DNA of 64,000 nucleotides from Botryosphaeria dothidea (GCA_011503125.2 WWBZ02000001.1:682001-746000), one strand, 5' to 3'; positions 1-11,740 are shown, counted from the first letter of the stretch. Made by a program: numbers and translations. The notes: generated from the sequence alone by a model not told the origin.

Positions 1-917
1 GGCTTCAACTACCACTACGGCCTGTGGCACGACGTGCAGCAGCCCGGCGGTCCTGCTCTCCCAGCTCCTATGGATGTCCGCGGCCCCGCAGCATGCCCGC
101 GACGAAAAAGACCACTCCCACGCCGACGGCCTCCTCGTGCGCCACGCGCGCGCCGTCGTTCAGCTGGGCGGCGCGCGCGAGCGTCGTCGTCGACCACCCC
201 ATCACCTTCCACGACCACCACCTCAACGCCAACTCCTCCCGCGCCAGCGCCCTGCGCTCGACCTTTCTCCTCATGCGCGACCGCCCCGGCGCGCGGCCCC
301 CGCGGCTGATGCAGTGCATGCTCCGCAATTATACGTTGCGGGTCACGGGCGCGCCGGGCGCGGATCCTTATGGGAGGGATGTCGAGTTTCGCTGCCGGCT
401 GGACGGCTTCTGGGAGGCTGATTTCAACAAAGGAGCGTCGACGAGGAAGAACAACACGTTCCCGGTGATGGCGTTGGAAGGCCCGGTCCGGACCGTCAGG
501 ATGGCCAAGATTCCGTGTGATCATGAGGGCGAGAAGGGCTGTCGACAAGGGCTGTGGGAGTATCCTTGGCCCGGCGGAGTCCCGGAGGAGCAGATCGATG
601 GGGATGGTCGTCGCGGCAAGGCCCAGAGCGGTGCGTCGCCACCTCTAGAGTGGTTCTTCCCGGATGCGTTGGAACATGCGCTCGTCGACGATGTCGAGGT
701 CAAGTGTCTCACCATAGCGCGCTGGGAGCGGGCATGGGATCACCGGTGGTACGCTGCTGGGCTCGTGTTGCAGGATCACACCTGCGTGAGTTTCTCGAGC
801 AACAGGAGCGAGAAGCGGAATGCTTTGAGTAGGATCGGATACTTTGAGCACTCGTGGAGCACGGCAAATGGTCATTGGAATGAGGATGGAGAGCGGCAGA
901 TAGTCTTCCTCGTTTGA
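1..917 (+). CDS. Partial unknown gene, 3' end only, reading frame unsettled at its 5' side
   Basis: The 3' part of a gene that starts left of the window. The last about 230 residues, from about base 190 to the TGA at 915-917, read cleanly in one frame. They show protein-like features such as a Trp/Cys-rich middle (FRCRLDGFWEADFNKG, about 385-435) and a C-terminal EHSWSTANGHWNEDGE segment. At the very start a different frame reads GFNYHYGLWHD (bases 1-33). A GTGCAG...CCGCAG intron at 34-91 could join that to HARDEKDHSHADGLL in a second frame. Moving from there to the downstream frame needs a one-base shift near 178-190. I cannot tell a sequencing error, a real frameshift or a missed splice apart. 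No family is recognised. The region is GC-rich compared with the pseudogene that follows. Confidence 0.5.
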   Translation, partial: LQLPLRPVARRAAARRSCSPSSYGCPRPRSMPATKKTTPTPTASSCATRAPSFSWAARASVVVDHPITFHDHHLNANSSRASALRSTFLLMRDRPGARPPRLMQCMLRNYTLRVTGAPGADPYGRDVEFRCRLDGFWEADFNKGASTRKNNTFPVMALEGPVRTVRMAKIPCDHEGEKGCRQGLWEYPWPGGVPEEQIDGDGRRGKAQSGASPPLEWFFPDALEHALVDDVEVKCLTIARWERAWDHRWYAAGLVLQDHTCVSFSSNRSEKRNALSRIGYFEHSWSTANGHWNEDGERQIVFLV

Positions 918-984
918 GTTCTTTTCGTCTTGGTTTATCTTCGCAAAACGAACACGGCACCGTGTTCTTTCTTGAATCAAGGTC

Positions 985-3726
985 TCAAGCATTTTGGTGC
1001 CAGCAAGCGGAAATCCGGACCCAAGACGTGTACGATGTTTTCTTGCAGGACTTTGGCGACTTTTCTTGCAATTCCTTTTGCAATTCTAGCACCGGCTGCC
1101 ATTTGGACCCCTTCTCTCGCAAATAAGTCAGATCGGCCTCGGGATCTGCCCCGCAGCGCAGAAACTTCATGTAGGTCTCCGGATCCAGGGGCATTTTGTA
1201 CGAGACTACCATTTCCCACCCTGAAGGAGAGAACCTATCGGCGGAGAAGTTTGGGTCCGTTCCGTGCTTGAGAAGAACTTTAATGATACCTTTGTCTCCT
1301 CGGTTGTAGCAGGTTGCCTTTTCCCAGTCCCCTATTATGACTAAATCAGAATCTAGCGCCATTTGGAGCAGTGATTGACCACGTTATCGCAGTGTCTGGC
1401 TCGGCGGCATTTGACTTAATTTATCATCCACGTACGGTATGATGTTGAGATAAACCGCGATAGACATAAATGGGCCTCCGCTGTGATCAGTAGGGCCTTT
1501 ACACCAACAGGTTCCAACATATGAAGGGCATCCACCCTGGCGATCAATGAGAGTCTTCATGGTTCTCCCCACCTCATCTTACAGTTGGAATTGCCTGTTG
1601 CCATTCTCCTCCTCGAGTTTGCAGGCGTGGCTTATAAACAGCGGTAGGATGTCGGAAAAAGAACGAGGAAGAGGGGTGCTTTGGTGCTCTATATTCAAAT
1701 AACGACCCATGCTTTTCAGCTGCAGAAGATAGGAACGGCACAGCGCAATCCTCGGGTGGAATGAATCCGGTGTGAAGCTCAATATCTCAGCCCAGACAGT
1801 CTCAAAGTATAAGAAGTCTTTGACAGTCCGATGAAGAAACTCGACAGTGCCTTGTGACGTGGAGGATTCATCTGCTTCCAAGAACCCTCTGCAGCAGTCT
1901 TTCAACCGCCGCCGCAGTCGCTGTGACTTGGCATCCATCTCGCGAGGTCGCAGTGGTTTGACCGCACAGTTGAAAGGAAGATTTGGATCGTCTTCATCTG
2001 CCTACGCTAATCCGATTACGGTGAGAGGTTCTCCGGAGGCCCGTACGATCTGGAACAGTCTTGACGCCTCCACCCGATCATCCTCACTTATTTGACCGAG
2101 CATCTGGCGGAACAGGCCTTTTAGCTCCGGGTGCAAGGAATCCAGACGTTGGTGAAGTCTTGAGAGTTTTTCGCCATCCCTCAAACCGGCAAGAAGCGAC
2201 TCGACTACAAGGCTGACCCAGAGGAAAACTCCGGATGCTTTTGAAGCGATTGCATGCATGAGAGCTTCCGCTTCCACTTTGCTCTCTGCCCGGAGTTCTG
2301 CATATCCTTGACTGTTGGTAAAGTTCAATTCGACGAAGCGGATGAGATCCGGATAGGTCAGATCCTCAACCTTCAGGCTTGGCGTACTTGCAAATGCGTT
2401 TCCGGAGACACTCCATGGTCGGCTCGAAATGCATAGCTTGGTGTTTGAATACTCCGAGAGGCGCTTGATGAATTCAACAAGACCCACATGATCGCCCTCA
2501 AACTCATCGAGGCCGTCAATGAAGAAGACGAATTGTGTGGAAGGACTAGATTCGATTGTGTGTTCAAACCGCCGCTTTAGTTCAGGATACTCGATTGGCC
2601 GCGTATCGAAAACTCCGAAGAGCTGGTAGAGCTCCCACCTGTTGGGGAACGCCTTGGTTGTGAGATTCGGAAACTGTTGCAGCACTTCATGGACGAGCGT
2701 TCGCAGAAGACCTTCATGCGTCTTTTGCAATTCCTCCCCAGAATTCCAAGAGTAGAATCGAGCTACAGCAAGGCGGTCGCGGGAAGTGGGCTTTTGAAGA
2801 AGGTCCGTAGTCAATTGCTGTGTTCCGATGAATTTCGTCAATGTTGACTTTCCAGCCCCTGGTTTCCCCGTGATCCAATAAAGGCTCAATTCGCTTTTCA
2901 GCCATTCTCCGAAATCCGTCCAGGGCCTCTGATCTGACCTTGGGGGCTGGAAGACCCATTGGAAGGTAGTCTGATACGCGACCGGTATCCTCTCTTCCCG
3001 AGCAGACAGTTTCGGAAAATAAAGTTGCTGAAGGATGAACCGCGCAAATCGAAATTGAACATCAGGTGGAGCAGCATCCTGCTCAGCGGAGGGTCTTGGT
3101 TCTGCCTGAATAGCTGCAATAACATTTTCTTGCCAATCCTGACGCTTACTGATCAGATTCAAGATCTGCTCTCGGATCCGCTTTTGTTCGCCCGCCAGAT
3201 CATATAGGCCACTTTCAAGCTGGATACTGGAAGTTTTCCTTGTTAAATACCCATCTTTTGTGCGACAAAGTAGTTATACATACCGCATAGACCAGAGCAT
3301 GTGCATTGATATTTGCTGGCGAAAAGTCTCCAGGCGCCGCTCGAGCCTTTTGAGATCATCATCGCTCCAAACACTCTCCAGCATGTTTCTGAAGTTTGTC
3401 CATTTGCGCTTCTTCGTATCGTCGAATTTTAATTTGCTCAGAGCACCCAGGAATTCTTGAGTCACCTTGTTGAAGCCCTCGCAGAGATCCAGCATATCAG
3501 TCTCAGACTGATTCCTGGCTGTAGTTTGCATCATTGATGTCTGGGATTCCTGAACTTGCGCATTTAGACCAAGTAAGGTCTCAGCTATCTTTTGCTGTTC
3601 CCTCTTGTCTTGGAAGTCGCCCGTGCTTGAGGTGTAGGCATTGACACTTCTCGATATGAGCTTGGCCGAGAAATCCACAAATTGAACTGTGGCAGCCACA
3701 ATGCCGAGAGTACTCAAGGGATCCAT
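985..3726 (-). pseudogene. NACHT/STAND NLR-like gene broken by three in-frame stops
   Basis: A fungal NLR relic. Exon 1 starts at ATG 3726 (MDPLSTLGIVAATVQFVDFS), the helical N-terminal type common in fungal STAND proteins. A GTATGT...TTCCAG intron (3226-3281, approximate) joins it in frame to a P-loop NTPase: Walker A GKPGAGKST and Walker B FVFFIDGLDEFEG. A C-terminal ankyrin-like stretch includes VLLKHGTDPN. From about 3225 down to 985 one frame runs through everything, but it is interrupted by TAG at 2002-2004, TAA at 1579-1581 and TAA at 1384-1386. Conserved-looking coding sequence resumes right after each stop in the same frame. All three stops could come from a glutamine codon by one C-to-T change, the pattern expected of RIP. 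Intact proteins of this class sense non-self and trigger cell death. I infer this copy is dead, or makes only the N-terminal plus NACHT part. Confidence 0.8.
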
Positions 3727-4626
3727 CGTGCTGCTAACGAGGCAATCGCTCAGGAAACAGAAATCAGGGGGGATAAGGCTGTATATACCTGCTGACAATC
3801 TCCCAAGGATCAGGACACATCACAAGAATCCTGTTTTTGGTTCGCGCTGCAGGTATGTTCTGCAACCGTCATTGGCTGAGGACTGGGTGTACCTGAGGCC
3901 AGCCCTCCAGGCACAGCCTTGCTAAACCACAATGCTCAAGACGTGCAGCACCACTCCTCGTCTGCGCGTTTCCTGTGGCAGCTGGCTCCTGACTTCTGAC
4001 TGGCTGGCTAAACGACATCAGCAACACTTGTCAGCCATGCAGGTTTGACTGGCCTGATTGACATGGATTCCAACCCCGCCTCAAAATTCAGCCTTGCGGT
4101 GAGTTTCTTGTGCACTTTGGGCGGCGTTGCCTTGGAGCCTACACGGCGGAACGGCTGTAGTAATCGCGGCTGAATCTACACACTCTGTTTCAACTTTGCT
4201 TCTTCAGTGAGAAGTCTGCACAGGGACAAAACCGTAAGCGGGGTCGAAAACCGGTAGACTTGAGGATCCATTCCCAGCTGGACTATTCGGCGCGTAGAAG
4301 TGATTCGACCTCGATCTATCAGCAAGTCGCCCAGCGCCATCGACCTGAGGACAGTGTACAATCAGCCGTGATGCCCCATGCCGGAGGAAGCCAGAAACAT
4401 CTGAAAATTGAAGCTAAGCTCATTAGCGCGCCCATGGCCCTCGAGTATGGCCATACGCACGATAATAACCTCTCCACTACTCCGTCCTTAGCTTTGCAAC
4501 ACCCAGATCCCCCGACCATCCATCGCTCGACTTTTTTTTGTTCTACATAAACTATCTTGCCGATTTGAACCACCATTGAAACCACCCAAGCGTAGGCGGC
4601 CGACCGCCTGCAAGCTTACGTAATCC
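3727..4626. other. Intergenic, no gene seen
   Basis: Upstream region of the NACHT relic. It contains one copy of the 12-mer TCAGCCTTGCGG (4088-4099) that recurs at 36675 and 42820. Short ORFs on both strands here have no family features. Confidence 0.5.
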
Positions 4627-4712
4627 CTCCGCTTGGTGTAGTTGGTTTATCACGTTTGACTGTAATATATGTTGCCATCAAAAGGTCCCTAGTTCGATTC
4701 TGGGAGCGGAGA
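4627..4712 (+). tRNA. tRNA-Tyr (anticodon GTA) with 11-nt intron
   Basis: The acceptor strand CTCCGCT (4627-4633) pairs perfectly with AGCGGAG (4705-4711). The discriminator is A4712. The C1-G72 pair is the eukaryotic tRNA-Tyr identity hallmark. The D arm is GTG...CAC. The anticodon stem TTTGA pairs with TCAAA and holds 18 nt between the strands, which is a 7-nt loop CT-GTA-A...A plus an 11-nt intron at the canonical position one base 3' of the anticodon. The T arm is CCTAG-TTCGATT-CTGGG, with the usual TTCGA B box. It is transcribed by RNA polymerase III and spliced by the tRNA endonuclease. Confidence 0.93.
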
Positions 4713-4731
4713 GTAACGATGAAACCATCTC

Positions 4732-4742
4732 TTTTGCCTTTT
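4732..4742 (+). terminator. Pol III oligo-T terminator of tRNA-Tyr
   Basis: Two TTTT runs (4732-4735 and 4739-4742) lie 20-30 nt after the tRNA end, where a polymerase III terminator is expected. Confidence 0.6.
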
Positions 4743-4986
4743 GCCGCCTCGTCTAATTGTTGCACGGGCGTTGCAGGAAATAATTTTTTTCGTGTTTGAT
4801 GAGGGGAGTTGCCTGCTCGGGAAAAGCGCCGACGGTAGACTTTTTCGGTCCGAAGGGGTGTTTCGGTCCGGTCCGTTGCTGCAAGGTATAAATAAATATC
4901 CAGCACATGCAAAACGTCAAAGAGTCGGAAGGGAGATTGGTCAATAGCTTTGTTATTTTTCTTTTTTTCGAACATGTCGTCCCGCT

Positions 4987-7696
4987 TCAAGAGGGCAGGT
5001 TCCACAGAAAACTCAACATCCCATCATCCAACCCCGGAAACTTCTGGATCCCCGACCCACCCGCCCCGAACGGCGCCATGGATGGATCGAACGGCAGCGC
5101 CAGCCAGTCGTCCGACGACGCCGCGCCGCCAGAAAGCGCGTTGATATCCAGCTCCCCTTCGCTGAACTGCTGGTGCTGCTGATGCTGCTGCGGCTGCTGC
5201 TCGGGCGCGGGCGTGGCGGACCCCCCGGCGTACGCGGCGCCCTGCTCCATCGACGGCGGCCGCGTCGTCAGTCGGGGCGGCCGCGACGCAACGACGAAGC
5301 TGCGGCGCAGGCGCGCGACGTGGACCTCGAGCAGGGTGGCGTAGCGGGAGGCGAGGTGCATGTCGTCGAGGGTGCCGGAGCGCAGGGCCTGGATGCCGCG
5401 GTCGAGCACGTCGAGCGAGGCGCGCAGCTTGGTGTTCCAGACGCCGAGGCTGAGCCCTTTGATGAGGTAGATGGCCGAGGTGGTGATGTGCAGGTAGATG
5501 CGGACGGGCGCGAAGCGCAGCAGGTTGGCCTCGGCGAGCTTGATGACTTTGCGCAGGATCTCGCAGCTGCCGTCGACGACTTCTTGGATGAAGTCGTAGT
5601 CGGTCGAGTCGACGGAGAGGGGCTGGATGGGCGGGCTGGGCTCGTTGGGGTCGGGGTTGGGGGGGTTGAAGTCGTCGGCTTCGTTGAGGGTGCGTTCGAC
5701 CACGGCTTGCATGCCGAGGGAGTTGACGAAGATACGGACGAATTGGTATTCGATGGCGAGCATGTCTTGGAGAACATCGCCGAGTCCTGTCAAGCTTGAT
5801 TAGTAGACAGAAACCAGGGGTTGAGAGGAATTTTTACGCTGTGAGTCCAGGTACCTGCCACGCCATTGAGACAGGAGGGGTTGGAAATGCTCCAGCAATC
5901 CGATGTATCGTCCACTTCGGAGTAGCTGTCTCGTGAAGGATGCAGAGGGGAACAGCATGTCCGAAGCGGACTTGATGAGTTTCGTGAGCTCGATCCACGC
6001 AGACACAAACGCCTCCGAGTGATTTGCCCCTGGAAACACTTCTCCAGCAAAAGACCTCCCAAGCACGGTGTGGCTCAAGCTCTGCGGAATCATTGACGTG
6101 CAGCCAATGCGGGAAGCCAGCTGCTCAACGAATACGTAAAGCAGCTTTCTCGCACGAGAATTTCTGGCAGCCTTCCTTTTCGCTTCTAGTCGGTCTTCAT
6201 ATGGCACATCCTTCTTGCTGCCTTCTTCCTGATCGAACACGCCAATCTCATGAGCAAGAGACAAGCCACAGCCAAGCAGCATCCAGCTCATGCGGTCTGA
6301 CCTTCGAGCCGGCTCGATCACATCTTCAAGCCATCGATTGGACACAGAGGGATTACCTTCGGGGCTTGTTGGTTCTTCGCGGTCATCTGGATCCATGGCT
6401 ACAAGCCCCGCATCCCAGCCATCCGAAGCCGGTGGAAAATGTAAGGCACGCGGGTGCCACTCTGATAATAGGAGCAAACCTTCGATCGATCCAACGGTCC
6501 GTGTCTTTGCGGTCGAGCTCTTCTCTTGACCAAGCATAATTCGTAAGATCAGGTGCTGACAGTGTTCCCAGAGACGGTGATGGATGAAGTATCCCCGAGA
6601 TGCACCCCCGACTCCAGGAAGGACGTGATACCGCGAAGATAGTGCAAGGATAGTGCAGCAGAGAAACGGCTCCTTCGTAACGAGTTCGTAATGTTTCGCA
6701 TGATCCGCATAGTAGTCAGTCAAGATCGGCGACAGCGGCGACAAGTTCTGAAAGAACCTGCACGAACCCAGTCAGCATCCACACAAATACATCACCATCT
6801 CGGCACACTCACAAATCCACATAAGTCACCGCCTCCCTCGCCGTGAACCAGCCCATCCGCACAAACCGACAACACTTCCACAAATCCAACACATCCTCCG
6901 CCGCCGCCGACAACTGCACCGGGCTCGGCGCCAACAGCCCCGACGCCCCCGACACATTCGACCCAGGCGTCGCATACGTCCCCAGCTCCGCCTCCGCCGC
7001 GCCCACCCCTCCCGCAAACCCACCACCGCCAGCCACACCCCCCTCCAACGCGCCGAACCCCTCCCGCCCCTGCGGCGCCACCGCCGCCGCACCCTCCCGC
7101 GTCGCGGCCTCGAACAGCAAGTTCAGCGCGTCGTTCCCGCTCGCGACGACCGTGCGCATCATGCTCTCCGCGAGCGGCCCGTCGGCGCCATCGCCCGCGC
7201 TCGCCCGGCGCATGACCCGCGGCGGGCTGGGCCGGGGCGGCGCGTCGCCGCGCGTGCGGCGCGCGCGCCGCTCCGACTCCTCCATCAGCCGCTGCTTCTT
7301 CCACGCGCGCTCCTCGGTGAAGACGCACTCGCGCAGGGCGCGCTTGCAGCGGGTGCAGGGCGGGCCCGGCACGCCGCCGTCGGCGGGGACCTCGACTTCG
7401 CAGCGGGCTTTGCGCTTGCGGCACGGGACGCAGGCTTTGTAGGCGCGTTGGAATTCGCGGGGGGCGGAGGGGGCGGCGGCATTGTTGCTGTTGTTTGTTG
7501 TTGCTGCTGCTGCTGCTGCTGTTGAAGGGCGGGGTCTTTTGTTGTTGTTTTTTGAGGTGGTGGTGCCTGCTGCGGATCCAGAAGGGCGTGGTGATGGTGG
7601 TGGAGAGGCATTGGCATAGGTAGTACCGGCGGCATTGGCGGTTGCACGTGTATCGTCGAGGCCGGCGTCCTGGTGGTGTGATGGTTCGTCGGCCAT
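4987..7696 (-). CDS. Zn2Cys6 transcription factor, Aro80-like
   Basis: Three exons (7696-6813, 6757-5838, 5786-4987) encode 867 aa. The introns are GTGAGT...GTGCAG, and GTAAAA...GACAG with a CTACTAAT branch point. A low-complexity N-terminus precedes a binuclear zinc cluster at residues 89-124 (C-x2-C-x6-C-x14-C-x2-C-x6-C), inside the context AYKACVPCRKRKARC...CTRCKRALRECVF. The long loop between the third and fourth cysteines and the flanking residues match the Aro80 class of aromatic amino acid catabolism activators. The middle region has the conserved fungal factor segments CCTILALSSRYHVLPGVGG, EWHPRALHFPP and RRSDRMSWMLLG. The C-terminus is Gln/His-rich and ends FLWNLPS. Aro80 proteins switch on aromatic amino acid degradation. 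The dioxygenase of tyrosine breakdown lies 25 kb away in this window, so a link is possible but not shown. Zinc cluster call: high confidence. Aro80 orthology: moderate. Confidence 0.88.
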
Positions 7697-8190
7697 GATT
7701 TTACTTTATCTGTCTGCTGACGAACTCTGGGTTGGAGATTGGACGGTCGGAGAGCGGAGGGTGTTGAAGGAAATTCCAGGCGCGCGGGCAGGAGGTGGGG
7801 GGCAAAGTGACGCCCGCCCGGCTACTCGCGGATATTCCAGCGCGGAAACGATGCGCACTCCCGAACGCCCAGCAAACCTTTATTGTCTCAGTCAGACTTT
7901 TCCCTTCGCCGTGGCATCGGAAGGTACATTCGATCATACATTTGTCTTGTTTCCTATGCAGTGGAACCGTCGGTCTATACTTTCGTTTTCCCACGTCCAC
8001 AGCTCACTGTTCTTCCCGTCTCAATTATCCTCGGAAGCGATACACAGCAGCCGCAGGCTTGTCTAACATGGAGCTCGACCAGATATTGACTCAGAAAATT
8101 CCAGCAACAAACTATGGCTCAAGACTAAACAGTACATGCCACCAACATTCCCAAACCTCTCAACCAACATGCCTCCACCAATCTGCGCCC
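7697..8190. other. Intergenic between regulator and permease
   Basis: It holds the promoter of the Zn2Cys6 gene and the 3' flank of the permease. Both genes are on the minus strand. No further ORF is supported. Confidence 0.5.
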
Positions 8191-9890
8191 TCAAGTAAGA
8201 TACCTAAAATCCCGACTCTTATCCCCACCCGTCGTCACATCCACCCTCACATCCTCGCCCACCTTCCCAAACAACCGATCCCTCTTCTTGTTCTCCCACT
8301 CTAACTTGAAGTGCAGCCCCAGCGACAAAACCACAATCAATCCCGTAAAAGCGCACCCAATCGCGCACCCCTTCGTATAAAACGGGCCATCCTCTTCCGG
8401 GAAAACAACACTGCTCAAAAAGCTTGAGCACTGGCCAAAGATCGCGAGAATGGCGAGGCCAGCCCCGCGCTTCGAGTCGCCGCCCTGATTGTTCAGGAGC
8501 CACGTGATGTTGATGCACAGCGCGGGGAAGACGCCGCAGGCGGCGAGCCAGATGCCAGCGTACCGCGCGCCGGTGGCGCCCTCATCGCGGACGAGCACGA
8601 GCACGAGGTAGCCGACGGCCCCCATGGCCGCGAACCCGGCGACGATGAAGCCGCGCTTGCCGAAGCGGTCGGACACACAGGCGGCGAGGACGCAGCAGAG
8701 GAAAGCGACGAAGTACGCGGGCGCAGTCAGCCCCTGCGCGTTGACCGACGAGTAGCCCATGTCGCGGACGATGGTGGGGAGGAAGTTGGAGAGGCCGGCG
8801 AAGGAGTAGTTGCAGCAGAAGTGGATGAGCGTATGCACGTAGGGCTGGTAGTCGGTCAGGCCGGCCGTGATTTGCGACCATTTGAGCTTGGATTTGTCGG
8901 TGTGGTCGACCGTTTGGAGGCGCTCGATTGCTTGGGTTTGCTCGGCTTCGGTGAGGAACCGAGCGGTGCCGGGGGCGTCGGGGAGAAAGAAGAATACGAC
9001 GAGTGAGAAGACAACGGTGGGTGCACCCTCTGGGGAAGATGTTAGCATGCATTGACGGGTTGCAAAGTTGAAGGATTGTTGCCCACCTATGATGAGGAGT
9101 AGTCTCCACGGATCGATCGAGTCTCTGATGTGAGTGATGCCGTACGCCAGGGATGAGGCAAATGTGTTGGCCAATGGAGACATCCCAAGCAGTAGCGACA
9201 CGCGTAGCCCAAGCTCACGACGCTGGTAGAAGAGCGACAAGAAGTATGGAGCACCAGTACCGAAGGTGGCTTCGAAGATACCCAGAAGACAGCGGCAAGT
9301 GATCAGACCGGCCATGTTGTGAACAGCCCCAGAGCACATAGCTGCCACCCCCCATCTAGTACTGAGTCAATTCGAAGCCAGACCACACGCACACGATCTT
9401 GACGACTTACAGAGCACAGAGACAGGCGACAAAGATGTGCGCGGGCCAAATCTTCCACAGTACTGTCGTCCATTCCATCAGAACGTAGCAGATGTAGAAC
9501 GCGTTGAGGACCCAACTCCTAACAATTCGTTAGCTCTTGTCGTCCAGCAAGATGAGCTGCCCTAAAAGAGCAGTCTTCAGTGGTACCTCGGCTTACCATT
9601 GTCCACTGTCGAGTCCAAGGTCGACAACTGCACCGGCCGTCTTCGCATTGCCGATGTTTCCACGATCGAGATATGAAAGGACATAAAGAACGCAGACGAT
9701 GGGAAGGACGCGCCTATCGAACTGGTGAACGTCAGTCGGCCCGTTGTTCGTCACAAGAAGTATCAACTCATACTTTTCTTCGGATATATGTCTGCTGCGA
9801 GGCTGTCACCTCGACATGCGTAGTTGCCTTCTCGATGTCCTCGAACTGCATGGTCTCCGGCTTTTTCTCTTCCTTCTCAACGTCACCCAT
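8191..9890 (-). CDS. MFS transporter, Dal5/allantoate-permease (anion:cation symporter) type
   Basis: Five exons (9890-9774, 9721-9597, 9518-9411, 9355-9087, 9029-8191) give 485 aa. Start MGDVEKEEKK is the first ATG. TM1 begins RRVLPIVCVLYVLSYLDRGN, the classic N-terminal signature of fungal ACS-family permeases (YLDRxNIGNA). GLITCRCLLGIFEATFGTGAPYF is the TM4/5 region and FFFLPDAP follows the central loop start. The fourth intron (9030-9086) is 57 nt and lacks stops, so a naive ORF reads through it. Removing it restores LLLIIEGAPTVVFSLVVFFFLP (8+14 residues around the junction), the family consensus. Such permeases import organic anions such as allantoate, vitamins or carboxylates at the plasma membrane. 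The substrate here is unknown. It is head-to-head with an isocitrate-lyase-family enzyme, which suggests uptake and breakdown of a related organic acid. Confidence 0.92.
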
Positions 9891-10537
9891 GTGTCCTGGA
9901 TGTGTCTTTCAGGGTCGCTGTGGACGGAGGTAGGTATTAAGGGAAATTAGAATAACGATGGAGCAGCAAAGGACCAGCCAGATGCTCTTTGCTGCAACTG
10001 CCTGACCAAACGGGATATCTATATATCAGTATCATTCCTGGTGTGCGGTGTTGACCCTCGGGTAGGGAAGTGAGATGCTGAACTATCCGTGATGAGAAGT
10101 AAATATCCGGCAGGAGAGACAGTCCAAGACGCACAAGGCCACGAAAGAGGGTAAATCAGCCACATGTCTGTATGAGAAAGCTGGATCCGGGGTAAAGTGA
10201 TCCTCAAGGGCGAATGATAGGTCGCCGGCTATGAAGGATTTGCGGGGGATCCGCGGCCTTGCATCGACCTTGTAACGGTTTGGGTCAAGAGTTCGCACGG
10301 ACCCCACACTCCCTCCGTCCACTGATATCCGTCGAAGTCCGCAACTACCTTGCATATCCGATAAAGTATACGCATGCCCCACCATACGTTGCGAATCAGC
10401 AGGAAATATGTGAGTGAGATGTAGAGAATATAAAGCATATAAATCAAGGGCGCTGCCCAGAGTTGAACTAGAGCAGAACAAGCATTCACAATCCATCTAT
10501 GTCCTTACCTTGTACCCAAGAACCAAGAACCTCCACC
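9891..10537. promoter_or_regulatory. Divergent promoter region, permease / lyase-family enzyme
   Basis: A 647 bp interval between two outward-facing starts (9890 minus, 10538 plus), so it must hold both promoters. I see no clear known binding site. The plus-side leader ends in ctccaccATG, a good fungal start context. Confidence 0.55.
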
Positions 10538-11740
10538 ATGTCCAAGTCCATTGTAAACACTGTTCCTTACCCTTTCAAATTCAACGAGCCTATCGTGACG
10601 AAGGGGGGCAAGACCGGTCAGATGCAGGATGTCTCCATCACATTGAAGAATGTGCGTGGAAGAATCCCATCGCTGCAGGCCTCCCGTCTCCGGACCATGA
10701 TGCTTGAGGCACACCGAGACCCTTCCAAGATCTTGGCTCACGCCTGCTCCTACGATGGCCTTTCTTCGAGGTTATGTGAGGAAGCTGGCTTTCCTCTCAT
10801 CTTCCTTGCCGGATACGCAGTGGCCAGCGCCTACGGCCTTCCCGATACGGGCTACATCGCATTGCAGGAGGTATGTGACAAGATCCAGGAGACGGTGCGT
10901 CAGGTGGAGGCTCCGGTCATGGCAGATGGGGACACTGGATACGGCAGTCCGATGAACGTCAAGAGAACAGTCGAGTGCTTTGCCGAGGCAGGAGCCGCAG
11001 GTATCATGATCGAGGATCAGACATGGCCAAAGCGTGAGTACAGGTCTGGAAAGCATATATTGCCTTTGCTGACAGCGACGAGGCTGCGGCCACACCAAGG
11101 GAAAGGCAGTCGTCTCCAGAGGAGAAGCATATGCCCGACTTCAGGCTGCCGTAGATGCGAGAAATGAGGGCAAAGACATTTTCATCCTGGCTCGGACTGA
11201 CGCGTTGATCCATGGATGGGACGAGGCCATGACGAGGGCGAAGGAGTTCAAGCGCATTGGGGTGGACGCTGTTTTCGTGGAAGCGCTTCCCGATCGTGAA
11301 TCGATGACGAAGTGCGTGCAGGAGCTGGACATTCCTACCTTTGCAAACAGTACGTCGATATTCCGATCCCTGGAAACACTATGGCTAACAGGGAAATAGT
11401 CATTGAAGGCGGCAAGACAGAGAACCTGTCTGCGAAGGAATTGGCCGAGCTAGGATTCTGTGCTGTCGCATACCCGTGGACTCTTGTTGCGGCGAAGCTC
11501 AAGAGCATTCGTGAGACGCTCGAGGCGCTGAAGAAGTCTATGACCGAGGGCGCGCCGCCTATGATTCTTTCATATTCAGAGGTCTGCGAAGGAGTTGGAT
11601 TCAACAAGTACTGGGTAAGTCACGAGTCTACTGGTCGACCGGCGTAGCTAATCGATTGTCAGGACCGCGAGGAGAAGTACAAGTTCAATGATGGCGGTCT
11701 TGTGAACGGGCAAGCGGGAACAAATGGCAGCAGCCATTGA
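10538..11740 (+). CDS. Isocitrate lyase / PEP mutase superfamily enzyme
   Basis: Four exons (10538-11033, 11083-11349, 11400-11614, 11663-11740) encode 351 aa. The start at 10538 (ctccaccATG) is preferred over an in-frame ATG at 10499 on context. The fold markers are the metal-binding segment ADGDTGYGSP (residues 129-138) and IEDQ (158-161). The signature KRCGH (165-169) carries the catalytic cysteine of C-C bond lyases of this family. That cysteine argues for a lyase or hydrolase (methylisocitrate, dimethylmalate or oxaloacetate type) rather than a phosphonate mutase, although databases often label such proteins carboxyvinyl-carboxyphosphonate phosphorylmutase. FANIIEGGKT and LGFCAVAYPW later in the chain match the family. 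There is no peroxisomal or mitochondrial signal, so it is probably cytosolic. The substrate is likely a 2-oxo or 2-hydroxy dicarboxylate, perhaps one taken up by the neighbouring permease. Confidence 0.9.

Noticed and set aside
2002..2046. A 45-nt GTACGG...GCGTAG intron that would remove the first stop of the NACHT relic
   Set aside because: It is in frame and short, but it would delete sequence typical of this protein class, and two further stops remain unexplained.
5173..5799. Plus-strand ORF of 208 codons over the third exon of the Zn2Cys6 gene
   Set aside because: Antisense shadow of a well-supported exon with high GC at third positions.
10499..10537. Upstream in-frame ATG for the isocitrate-lyase-family gene
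   Set aside because: The next ATG at 10538 has a much better start context, and the extra residues do not look like a targeting signal.
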